Below, piece by piece: positions 17,801-26,221 of a stretch of 64,000 nucleotides of DNA. Numbering within the stretch: position 1 is the first letter of the stretch; each line of letters begins with the position of its first letter. The position numbers and the translations under genes are program-made. Under the pieces are notes generated by a model, which was not told the DNA's origin, did no database searches, and saw only the letters and a list, made by a program, of their open reading frames with translations. The DNA lies in assembly GCA_019638485.1 (NCBI GenBank), contig JAHBTP010000001.1, positions 124,001-188,000 on the forward strand, read 5' to 3'. This DNA comes from Ferruginibacter sp. Its GTDB lineage: Bacteria > Bacteroidota > Bacteroidia > Chitinophagales > Chitinophagaceae.

Positions 17801-20800
17801 TAACTACACCGGCAGAAAATTTTGGAGGTATCATGCGTGCGCTTGATCAAACGGATTTTGAAACCAGCAATATCGAATTTATTGAGGCTTGGGTGCAGGA
17901 TCCTTTTATATTAGATCCTAACGCTAATGGTGGTAAGTTGTATTTTAATTTAGGTAACGTTTCTGAAGATATTTTGAAAGATGGTCGCCGCTTTTATGAA
18001 AATGGATTACCTACACCAAATGCACCGGCGCCGGTAGATACAACAATATGGGGAGTAGTGCCTCGTAACCCGATACAGGTTACCAATGCATTTAGTAATG
18101 TTCCGGAAGATCGTATTTATCAGGATTTAGGTTTTGATGGTTTGAATAAGGAGGGTGAGCGATTTTTACGTCAGCAATATCTTGATGATTTAGCTGCTAA
18201 TTTTGGTATAGGCAGTATTGCCTATCAACAGGCATTGAATGATCCCAGTAGTGACGATTATACACATTATCGGGATAGTAGGTTTACAGGAGGTTCGGGG
18301 ATTTTAGAGCGTTATAAAAACTACAACAGTCCTGAAGGGAATAGTCCGGTGAACCCCGGCGGGCAGTTTTCTTCTGCAGCAAGTATGTATCCTGATGCTG
18401 AAGATTTGAACAAGGATAATACATTAAATGAAACGGAAGAATACTTTCAATATGTTGTAGATTTAAAACCTACTACTGCTGCAGAAATGCAGATAGGTGT
18501 AAATTTTATAACAGATAAAAAAGTAGTTACTGTTAATTTGGCTAATGGCCAATCTCGAAATGAAACCTGGTATCAATTTAGAATCCCTATCGGGAGTTAC
18601 AACCACAAAGTTGGCAACATCCCGGATTTTAAATCTATTCGATTTATGCGGATGTTTCTTACCGGGTTTGAGGATAGTGTAGTGGTTCGGTTTGGTGAAT
18701 TGCAATTGGCGCGTAATATCTGGCGAAAGTTTCAGTATAAGGTTGATTCAACCGGAATGTACACAGCAGGAACTGATGTTCCATTTAATGTAGGAGCAGT
18801 AAATATAGAAGAGAATGACCAGCGGTTACCATTGCCTTATCGCACTCCAAGAGAAATTCAACGGGTACAAACATTGAGTAATAATGGAGTTAATCTGCTG
18901 CAAAACGAGCAGGCGATGAGTATTCAATTTTGTAATCTTTCTCGTAATGATGCCAAAGCGGTATTTCAAACCTTTGCCAATCGTGATTTGCGCCAATTTA
19001 GAAAATTGCAGATGTATATACATGCCGAAAACTCGGATAAGACACCAAACCAGTTTGGCGATGGTGATTTAACTGCCGTAATCAGGTTGGGTACTGACTT
19101 TGTTAATAACTATTATGAAATCCGTATTCCACTTATTCCTACTCCTTTAACTGCCGGAAATATGAATCCTAATACGGATGCATATAATGATACATTATGG
19201 AATCCGCGCAACTCATTGGATATTGACCTCCTTGCATTAACACAGCTTAAGCAGGATAGAAATTTATCTAATGCTTCTATGGTACAGATTTATAGAGCAC
19301 TTCAAACTAACGGTCATGTGTACTCGGTAATGGGGAATCCTAATTTGGGTGAGATACGTGGTATAATGATTGGTGTTGAAAACACCCATGTACCGGTTGC
19401 CTGTGGCGAGATTTGGGTGAATGAATTGCGGCTTGCTTCCATAGATGAAAAGGGTGGATGGGCAGCGCTTGGTAGGGTGGATGTTAATCTTGCAGATTTA
19501 GGTACATTATCGCTTTCTACCAATATGCACTCTAATGGTTTTGGTACATTGGAGCAAAAAATTAATGAGCGCTATCGTGATGATTTTGTTCAGTTTGATG
19601 TAGCTGCAAATTTGGAACTTGGCAAAATGATTCCTAAAAATGTAGGCATGTCAATTCCTGTTTATGCGAGCTACACTCAATCAGTAAGCACGCCTGAATA
19701 TGATCCTTATGACATGGATATTAAACTTAAAGATAAGTTGAAACATGCTACGAAGGCTGAACGTGATTCTATTAAAGAGGCTGCGGTTGATTTTGTTTCG
19801 GTAAAGACATTGAATTTTACTAACGTAAAGAAGAATAAAACCAATGGCAAGCCGGCAAAAATTTATGATATCGAAAATGTGGATTTAAGTTATTCCTACA
19901 TTCAAACAATAAGCCATAGCCCGTTAATTGAGCGTAATGAAGTAACTCGACACCGAGCAGCCTTAGGGTATAATTTTTCACCAAACCCCAAAAGCATTGA
20001 ACCTTTTAAAAAGATGCTCAGTAAAAATAAATCAAAATGGTTGAGTCTAATTAAGGATTTTAATTTTAGCTACCTGCCCGCTCAATTAAGTTTCCGTGCA
20101 GATGTAAGCAGACAATTTGGAGCCATTAGGCCACGAAGCATTGGTGCATCTAAATACACTATCCCGGAAACGTATGATAAGTATTTTACTTTTCAGCGAG
20201 ATTATATCATGCGTTGGAATTTTACTAAAAGCCTTGCTCTTGATTTTACCGCCACCAATAATTCACGTATTGATGAACCCGCAGGAAGATTGGATTCTAA
20301 GGAAAAGAAAGATTCCGTTTGGCATAATTTATTAAAGGGTGGACGAAATACCATGTACACGCAAACTGCTAATTTTTCTTATACATTACCTACTTCCAAG
20401 ATTCCTGTACTTGATTGGACAACTATAAACTTGAAGTATCAGGCTATGTATAGTTGGATTGGCGCCAGTCGCCTGGCAGTAGATTTGGGAAACTTTTTAG
20501 AGAATGGGCAACAAAAGGAAGCCACACTTCAACTTGATTTTAACCGATTGTATCAAAAATCGAAATATTTAAAACAACTTGATGCACCTTCAAAAATTGA
20601 AGATCGAGACAAATGGCGAAGCAGGATTACTAAGGTAAAGGATTCTGTTACGCTAAAAAGTGGTAAGCGGGTTGTGCGTACAAAGAGAATTGTTGATAAA
20701 AAAGCAGTGCCCTATGTAAGCCCGATAGAAAAGATATTTGGGAAAATTCTTACCAGTGTTAAGCAGGCTAATATAAGCTATGCTGAGGTAGGCAATACCC

Positions 20801-22173
20801 GGCTGCCCGGCTATATGGATAGCACGCGTGCGTTAGGGCAAAATTGGCGGAGTATGCAGCCCGGCTTTAATTTTATTATGGGATACCAGCCTGATACGAA
20901 TTGGTTAAATAGAAAGGCAAGGCAAGGAGTTATTACATTCGACACCACTTTTAATTCGTTATTTCAACAAAATTATAATCAACGAATTACTTTGTCGGCT
21001 CAATTAGAACCGGTACGTGACCTAACCATAACCCTTAACCTAAGTAAAACGTTTGACAAAAATTATAGTGAAACCTTCAGGTATATTGATACTACAGGTG
21101 GAATGGACCGGAAATTTATGCACCTGAACCCTTATGCAGGAGGTGGATTTGATGTAAGTTATGTAGCATTTAAAACTTTATTCGGCAAGTTTGATCCTAA
21201 CAGGGTGTCTGCTACGTTTAAAGAGTTTGAAAATAATCGTATTATTCTATCCGAGCGTTTAGGTAGATTAAATCCCTATACAAACGGACAAGTTGGAGCA
21301 GATGGGTATTATTATGGATATGGAAAATATGCTGTAGATGTTTTGATACCTTCTTTTATTGCCGCTTATACCGGACAAGACCCACGCAAAGTGGCATTAA
21401 TTAAACAAAGTAATAGAAATATCCGTTCTAATCCTTTCAAAGCCATAATGCCTAAACCCAATTGGAAAATAGATTATAGCGGTTTAACAAAGATTAAAGG
21501 GATAGAAAAAGTCTTTACCAACTTTACTATATCTCATGGTTATACAGGCAACTTAAGCATGAATGGGTTTACTTCAGCATTAATGTACCAGGATGTATCA
21601 CAGTATGGCTATCCTTCATTTTATGATACCGTATCAAAGAATTTTGTGCCTTATTTCTTAGTGCCGAATGTTACTATTCAGGAACAATTCAGCCCACTTA
21701 TCGGCTTTGATATGATGACTACTAATCAACTTCAGCTGCGGTTTGAATATTCCAAATCTCGCCAACTCAGTTTAAGCCTGCATGATTTCCAATTGAGTGA
21801 AGTGCGAACAACTGAATTTATTGTTGGTGCAGGTTTCCGTAAGCGAGGTTTGAAATTGTTTGGAGGATTAAAGCTTCCCAAGTTTTTGGATAAAAACAGG
21901 AGTGGAAAGTTGGATAATGAAATTAATTTCAGACTCGATTTTAGAATACGTGATAATGTAAACGCCAATAGTCGCCTGGACCAGGATAATAATTTTGCAA
22001 CCGGTGGAAGTAGAGAGATTTCAATTAGCCCTACTGTAGATTATTTCCTGAATAATAGAATTAATATTAAACTATATTTTGATCAGCGAAAGGTAAAGCC
22101 TTATATTTCTTCAAGTGCGCCAACCACCAATACCCGGGCAGGTGTTCAGGTAAGGATATCACTGGCACAATAA
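14881..22173 (+). CDS. sprA: SprA, outer-membrane translocon of the type IX secretion system
   Basis: The 2430-residue product begins with a signal peptide (LAGLLFFIFLFHANAAHS). It has the length and composition of SprA (Sov in Porphyromonas), the giant 36-strand beta-barrel through which T9SS cargo crosses the outer membrane. Recognisable SprA segments include VDITAGYQGQRIDNPTLPER, NYNTLANFDLDNQLKLDYTG, EGLVYIDDFEGSKSGIDLR and VACGEIWVNELRLASIDEKG. The C-terminal half is a long run of aromatic-rich amphipathic strands ending in AGVQVRISLAQ. The gene follows ruvA by 28 bases and ends at a strong hairpin. The subtilase and PKD proteins in this window carry sorting domains recognised by this system. 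The frame is intact throughout. Confidence 0.97.
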   Translation: MFLTKKYCLPPLAGLLFFIFLFHANAAHSTFLHRAHYLKVFQDTVPKTANPYSLPFPFNDYRGDNMSSPSSPFSLGNPSNFSDSVVYDPITRRYIIYEKVGDYYYRVPTTYTFDEFWQLRNQQSEQEYFRQRANITSILNRGKFGRPRLSLTDNLFNRLFGNGKIEINPQGNVDITAGYQGQRIDNPTLPERARKSGGLDFNMNAQMNVNASIGDKLKFPINYNTLANFDLDNQLKLDYTGNDDGIVKRFEAGNVTFPARGTLIPGAQQLFGLKTQLQFGKLFVTGVLANQKSQRQNVNLEGGAAAQRFEVKADEYEENRHFLLSQYFYNNYNKVMSNLPAITAPVQILRLEVWVTNRMGTTTETRDVVGLMDIAEANPYLPPPVINVLGNPVVPSNGANDLYSKILSQPDARNPAMVFNNLRNLGLNPVQDFEKTFARKLDSTQYFFNRQVGSLSLSQPLQTDEVLAVAFQYSYNGRIYQVGEFSQDVPPDSTTATQKVLFLKLLKATSQRPSLPIWRLMLKNVYSIGYGVLSPTDFKLDVLYQEPGLGDKRYVPFGDKNLGTPVLSLVNLDRLNTQLDPQPDGVFDFVEGFTVMSEYSRVMFPVLEPFGRDLAKQIYIADPPPAAAADTLFYMLYDSIKAVAQQYPNLNRFVLKGTAKTSGSADISIGFNIPPGSVTVTAGGRVLQEGLDYDVNYDLGTIRITNQAILAAGLPVQVNFENNASFGLQQRSYLGLRFDYMAINNAKEQLSFGGSIIRLSERPFFTKVNLGEDPIRNTMYGLDVNYRKDLPKLTRLLDKIPIYQTTAPSSINVYAEGAYLKPGHAPQIGRGKEGLVYIDDFEGSKSGIDLRFPPISWALASAPLGATDDAGTELFPEAGLNNDLSYGMKRGKLAWYQIEQVLQQMSSGNNPISDANLLSDPRVRAVYQKEIFPQRTTGFGESQLVTFDLAYYPQDKGPYNFQTNPAKVSPSGKLTTPAENFGGIMRALDQTDFETSNIEFIEAWVQDPFILDPNANGGKLYFNLGNVSEDILKDGRRFYENGLPTPNAPAPVDTTIWGVVPRNPIQVTNAFSNVPEDRIYQDLGFDGLNKEGERFLRQQYLDDLAANFGIGSIAYQQALNDPSSDDYTHYRDSRFTGGSGILERYKNYNSPEGNSPVNPGGQFSSAASMYPDAEDLNKDNTLNETEEYFQYVVDLKPTTAAEMQIGVNFITDKKVVTVNLANGQSRNETWYQFRIPIGSYNHKVGNIPDFKSIRFMRMFLTGFEDSVVVRFGELQLARNIWRKFQYKVDSTGMYTAGTDVPFNVGAVNIEENDQRLPLPYRTPREIQRVQTLSNNGVNLLQNEQAMSIQFCNLSRNDAKAVFQTFANRDLRQFRKLQMYIHAENSDKTPNQFGDGDLTAVIRLGTDFVNNYYEIRIPLIPTPLTAGNMNPNTDAYNDTLWNPRNSLDIDLLALTQLKQDRNLSNASMVQIYRALQTNGHVYSVMGNPNLGEIRGIMIGVENTHVPVACGEIWVNELRLASIDEKGGWAALGRVDVNLADLGTLSLSTNMHSNGFGTLEQKINERYRDDFVQFDVAANLELGKMIPKNVGMSIPVYASYTQSVSTPEYDPYDMDIKLKDKLKHATKAERDSIKEAAVDFVSVKTLNFTNVKKNKTNGKPAKIYDIENVDLSYSYIQTISHSPLIERNEVTRHRAALGYNFSPNPKSIEPFKKMLSKNKSKWLSLIKDFNFSYLPAQLSFRADVSRQFGAIRPRSIGASKYTIPETYDKYFTFQRDYIMRWNFTKSLALDFTATNNSRIDEPAGRLDSKEKKDSVWHNLLKGGRNTMYTQTANFSYTLPTSKIPVLDWTTINLKYQAMYSWIGASRLAVDLGNFLENGQQKEATLQLDFNRLYQKSKYLKQLDAPSKIEDRDKWRSRITKVKDSVTLKSGKRVVRTKRIVDKKAVPYVSPIEKIFGKILTSVKQANISYAEVGNTRLPGYMDSTRALGQNWRSMQPGFNFIMGYQPDTNWLNRKARQGVITFDTTFNSLFQQNYNQRITLSAQLEPVRDLTITLNLSKTFDKNYSETFRYIDTTGGMDRKFMHLNPYAGGGFDVSYVAFKTLFGKFDPNRVSATFKEFENNRIILSERLGRLNPYTNGQVGADGYYYGYGKYAVDVLIPSFIAAYTGQDPRKVALIKQSNRNIRSNPFKAIMPKPNWKIDYSGLTKIKGIEKVFTNFTISHGYTGNLSMNGFTSALMYQDVSQYGYPSFYDTVSKNFVPYFLVPNVTIQEQFSPLIGFDMMTTNQLQLRFEYSKSRQLSLSLHDFQLSEVRTTEFIVGAGFRKRGLKLFGGLKLPKFLDKNRSGKLDNEINFRLDFRIRDNVNANSRLDQDNNFATGGSREISISPTVDYFLNNRINIKLYFDQRKVKPYISSSAPTTNTRAGVQVRISLAQ

Positions 22174-22178
22174 AAAAT

Positions 22179-22210
22179 AAAAGACCGCTCTACGTAAGGA
22201 GCGGTCTTTT
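22179..22210. terminator. Bidirectional terminator between sprA and a convergent gene
   Basis: Perfect 12-bp arms AAAAGACCGCTC and GAGCGGTCTTTT flank an eight-base loop. The stem ends in T on both strands and stands six bases after the sprA stop codon, so it can stop both transcripts. Confidence 0.9.
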
Positions 22211-22234
22211 AACCTGTTAAATTACTATCTGTTG

Positions 22235-22729
22235 TTAATTTTTCCTTTCGGGTGCGTCTTGAGTTCGTTTCATCAGTACAACATAACCGCACAATCCTTT
22301 TTTCTTTTGTTTGTTTACTTGTACCGGTTTTATCATATAGTGTTCTGTAAACTTTGGAATATACGAGAAGGTGTTTATGTGCCCATTTTTATCTGAGCCG
22401 TAATTTTTTTGGTAAATGACTTGTTTCTCATTCCAATCAAACATTCTTACCTCATTTATTCTTGATGTGGGGTCGGCTAAAAAAGCAAAAAAATACCAAC
22501 TTCCTTCCATCATGGGTAAAATAATTGGCATTTCATATTGGCTTTCCATGGTAACAGATGCTTGCCTCAAAAGAGTAAACCCACGGGCGGTATATTCATC
22601 AATGATGCTGTCTGCCTGATTTTTTAAGAATGGATTATCACAAGGAATTTGTTTGATTACATCTTGACAAATAGCCTGGGTAGATAAAAAGAAAAAGCAA
22701 AATAATGATGTAGTCAATTTTGTTTTCAT
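22235..22729 (-). CDS. Secreted protein of unknown function
   Basis: I do not recognise a family. The 164 residues start with a clear signal peptide (MKTKLTTSLFCFFFLSTQAICQ). The mature part has Cys29 and a late Cys (KGLCGYVVLMKRT), a region NPFLKNQADSIIDEYTARGFTLLRQ and several aromatic beta-like segments (GSWYFFAFLADP, VRMFDWNEKQVIYQKNYG). The composition suggests a small periplasmic or surface-exposed domain. It is a single gene convergent with sprA and shares its terminator. Confidence 0.7.
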   Translation of the reverse strand: MKTKLTTSLFCFFFLSTQAICQDVIKQIPCDNPFLKNQADSIIDEYTARGFTLLRQASVTMESQYEMPIILPMMEGSWYFFAFLADPTSRINEVRMFDWNEKQVIYQKNYGSDKNGHINTFSYIPKFTEHYMIKPVQVNKQKKKGLCGYVVLMKRTQDAPERKN

Positions 22730-22848
22730 GAAATAAATCCTTACTGCAATAAAGTGATTTCTTACAGCGATTTAGGTGTTAACACAATTTGCCGTATTTA
22801 TAATAACGTAAAATGTGAAAGATTATTTTAGGTAACAATAAATGAAAA

Positions 22849-25800
22849 TTATCTTATCAGTATAACAAATCCTTTTCTGATAATGTGCTCATCTTTGAAG
22901 GTAATTCCTTCAGCAGTCCATACAAAGGTGCCGGGGTCTTGCGGACGTCCGTTATATCTTCCATCCCATCCCTGTCCTTTTTCTGAAGTTTGGAAAACCA
23001 ATTCACCATAACGGTTATACACCCTAAAATGAGCTAATGATTTCATGCCCATTAAAATAGGTCTAAAGATATCGTTATTACCATCGCCGTTAGGCGTGAA
23101 GGCTGAGGGTACATAAATATCAGGAATAAGGTCATACACTTTAATGGCAATACTATCGGTGCCCTTACATCCATACAAGTCTGTTCCTGTTACGTAATAG
23201 ATAATGTTATTTTGTGGACGTGCAGTAGGTTTTTGTATATTGGCATTGCTTAACCATAGAGAAGGAGTCCATAAGTAATTGTTTGCTCCCAATACGTTAA
23301 GCATAATTGTTTGCCCGTTAACAATGGTTGTATCCGGAATAGGAATATGAACATTAAGTGGAGGTATAATGGTTACTAAAACAGTATCTCTAACAGGTTT
23401 AGGGCAGCCCATGGTATCCTTTACCGTTACCACGTAGCGTGTAGTTGTTGAAGGCTGTAAAACAACGGGATTAGCAATTGTGGGGTTAGACAGGAATAGG
23501 GCCGGCTCCCATAAATATATGCTCCCACCTGATGCAAATAATTGTGTACTTTCTTTGATGCATAATGTGGTATCCTTACCTGCATAAGCTAAAGGATACG
23601 GTATAACGGCAATGCGTACACGTGATTGCTTTTCACATTTCCCGATATTTGCTCTAACAGTATAAATCGTTGTTGTATCAGGCCAAACCAAAGGATTTTT
23701 AATATCAGGATTGGAAATATGTAAACTGTTTGTCCAATAATAACTAACAGCATCTCCTGTTGTTGCCAAACGCATAGAATCGCCTAAGCATATTGTGCTA
23801 TCCGGGCCTGCATAAACTGTTACATCAGGTCGTACGTCTATCATTACTGAATCTTCTTTGATACAGCCGTATATATCGGTTAGTTTTACATGATAGCGTG
23901 TGGGTGTATCCGGGCTTACCAGGGGTTGATGCGAAGTGATGTTATTAATATGGTAATTAGGCCACCAGGATACATTTCCATTTCCTGTGGCAAAAATTGA
24001 TAAGGTGTCTATTACACAAATCAGGGTATCATTGGACAATTGAAGAGGAGGTGCCTGACGCGCATTTACTTGTACAGTATCAGTTCTTAGTTTTGCACAT
24101 CCGGTTACTCCTACAGAAACAATATAGGTTGTATTCACCGGCGGTTGTGCAACAGGATTTGATATGTTTATATTGCTTAGCCCGGTAGATGGTGCCCAAC
24201 GATAAGTGTCTCCACCTGTGGCATGAAGCGTAACCCCTGTATTGCCTATACAATATCCGGTATCCGGTCCAGCATTAGGTATGGCAAGTGAAGTAACGGG
24301 TATGATTACCTGCTTTTGTGAAATGCAGTGTTGACCCCACCGTGAAGTGAGGATATAAGTTGTTGTAGAAAGTGGAGATACTTTGGTTACTCGGGCATTC
24401 GCATTTGCCATTCGTAAATTAGGCGTCCACTGCCAGGTTACATTTTGTTGATTTGCTGTTCCTGTTAAAGTAAGCGTGTCTTCTTCACAGATTGATGTAG
24501 GATTTGCCTGAATAAAATTCTCAAAATCCATTACCGGTGTAACACGCACTGAATCATGTGCCAAACAGCCGCTTTGATTGGCAGTAGCCACATAAGTAGT
24601 TGGTGTTTGTGGATATACAGTAGGGGTGTTGGTGTTTGAATTACTAATTCGATAATTTGGCCCCCATGATATATTACCGCTCCCCGTGGCTGATAGTTGA
24701 ATACTATCCCTTCCACAAATTAACGTGTCGGCACTTATTATTTGAAAAGGCGGAGTAGGGAGAATAGTGATAGTTTTTGAAATTGATTTTTCACATCCCT
24801 TACTATTGGTAACAGTGAGGTTAACCGTATAGTTACCCGAAGCGTTGTAGGTATATTGAGGGTTATTTATTGAACTTGTGTCGCGAGTGGAGGCCGGATC
24901 ACCAAAGTCCCATTTCCAGGAATCTATAAAACCATAACGGGTAAAACTGGTATCTGTGAATTGAAGAGGAACACCCGTGCAGAATGGCATTGCTGCCTCA
25001 AAACCCGGGAAGAATCCGGGATAAATACCCATTCGGATAACACTGCTATCTTCACAAGATTCTCCTTTATTGATATAAAATTTTACATGGTAAATTCCGG
25101 TATCGGAATAAACGAAAATTGGATTATTACTACTGCTTGTATCGGAATTAATGCCTTCAATCCCAAAATCCCAAAATACAGTATTAGCACCTATGCTGGA
25201 GTGGTCAAATTGAATATTAAATCCATCGCAGGTAGTATATCCTGGGTCGGGATTAGCTCTTATTGGATCGCAGGGAGATACACGTACAATTAAATCTTTT
25301 CGATGAGTGGAAATTCTTCGCCCATCTCGAAACACATCTATGCAAACACAAACTACATAATTACCGGCATTGGGTGATGTGCCTGAGATCATTCCTGTGG
25401 CCGGATTAATAGTGGCAAATGGTCCCAATGGTTGGCCTCCGTTATGACCACTCAGGTAAACTACAGATTGATATGGAGGAGGGGAAGGATCCTCAAATCC
25501 TGCATCAGCGGCATCACCTCCATTATACGCATTACAAAACCGATACACTAATGAATCACCATCAATATCGCTTGCGCTAAAGTTGAGATTGAAAGGAGAG
25601 TTTTGACAAATAACAGAAACAGGCAAACCAAAAGCAGGAGAATTATCAATATATGTTTGGCTGCCCATTTGTAGATTACCCGGAATCGTACACATATAGT
25701 TTGCACCATCCGGACCTACATTTTGTAATCCATTTTGCCGGCAGCAGGTTTGATAGGCAACAGTATATCCATAGTTGTTTTTTGCTAAAATAATCTCCAT

Positions 25801-26202
25801 TGAATATCGTGCAAATGTATAATTAAGTGTAGGAGGATTACTGATGCATGATGATACATTGATGGGAACAGGCATTATGCCGGGAGGATTATCCTGGAAT
25901 ATAAACCAGTCATTATAATAGGAGGGTCCAATAATCTTATTTCCATTGTCGTTATTAAATATTCCTATCACATACGAATTGGCAAGTTGAGCTACATTCG
26001 GTCCGGTAGCATCTCCTTTAAACAGGAGTAAAACTATTTTATACCTGATTGAATCGCCGTTTGCGGTATTGCCCAAAAATTCATATCTCATTTCACCTCC
26101 AATAATATGGGAAGCAAATAGCGGAATTGTACATAAAACTAGTATTGCAGCAAAAAATAACTTGCGCACAGGGAAAAATATTTGGACAATAAATTTACTC
26201 AA
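22849..26202 (-). CDS. Giant PKD/Ig-repeat surface protein with T9SS type B sorting domain
   Basis: The 1117 residues form a signal peptide and an N-terminal domain of about 280 residues opening with HIIGGEMRYEFLG. This domain contains paired Cys (YQTCCRQNG) and a cadherin-like SASDIDGDSLVYRFCNAYNGG. Two PKD domains follow, with FWDFG and SWKWDFGDP cores. About seven Ig-like repeats of roughly 75 residues come next; each opens like D(T/S)xxC and contains a W-x-P near the middle and Y-x-V near the end. The C-terminal gliding-motility-type domain is PSAFTPNGDGNNDIFRP, FRVYNRYGELVF, WDGRYNGR and GFVILIR. It should be secreted through SprA as a long stalk-like adhesin. It is transcribed just after its shorter tandem paralogue, 19 bases away. 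Confidence 0.92.
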   Translation of the reverse strand: MSKFIVQIFFPVRKLFFAAILVLCTIPLFASHIIGGEMRYEFLGNTANGDSIRYKIVLLLFKGDATGPNVAQLANSYVIGIFNNDNGNKIIGPSYYNDWFIFQDNPPGIMPVPINVSSCISNPPTLNYTFARYSMEIILAKNNYGYTVAYQTCCRQNGLQNVGPDGANYMCTIPGNLQMGSQTYIDNSPAFGLPVSVICQNSPFNLNFSASDIDGDSLVYRFCNAYNGGDAADAGFEDPSPPPYQSVVYLSGHNGGQPLGPFATINPATGMISGTSPNAGNYVVCVCIDVFRDGRRISTHRKDLIVRVSPCDPIRANPDPGYTTCDGFNIQFDHSSIGANTVFWDFGIEGINSDTSSSNNPIFVYSDTGIYHVKFYINKGESCEDSSVIRMGIYPGFFPGFEAAMPFCTGVPLQFTDTSFTRYGFIDSWKWDFGDPASTRDTSSINNPQYTYNASGNYTVNLTVTNSKGCEKSISKTITILPTPPFQIISADTLICGRDSIQLSATGSGNISWGPNYRISNSNTNTPTVYPQTPTTYVATANQSGCLAHDSVRVTPVMDFENFIQANPTSICEEDTLTLTGTANQQNVTWQWTPNLRMANANARVTKVSPLSTTTYILTSRWGQHCISQKQVIIPVTSLAIPNAGPDTGYCIGNTGVTLHATGGDTYRWAPSTGLSNINISNPVAQPPVNTTYIVSVGVTGCAKLRTDTVQVNARQAPPLQLSNDTLICVIDTLSIFATGNGNVSWWPNYHINNITSHQPLVSPDTPTRYHVKLTDIYGCIKEDSVMIDVRPDVTVYAGPDSTICLGDSMRLATTGDAVSYYWTNSLHISNPDIKNPLVWPDTTTIYTVRANIGKCEKQSRVRIAVIPYPLAYAGKDTTLCIKESTQLFASGGSIYLWEPALFLSNPTIANPVVLQPSTTTRYVVTVKDTMGCPKPVRDTVLVTIIPPLNVHIPIPDTTIVNGQTIMLNVLGANNYLWTPSLWLSNANIQKPTARPQNNIIYYVTGTDLYGCKGTDSIAIKVYDLIPDIYVPSAFTPNGDGNNDIFRPILMGMKSLAHFRVYNRYGELVFQTSEKGQGWDGRYNGRPQDPGTFVWTAEGITFKDEHIIRKGFVILIR

Positions 26203-26221
26203 AATAATCCGGTACCGGATA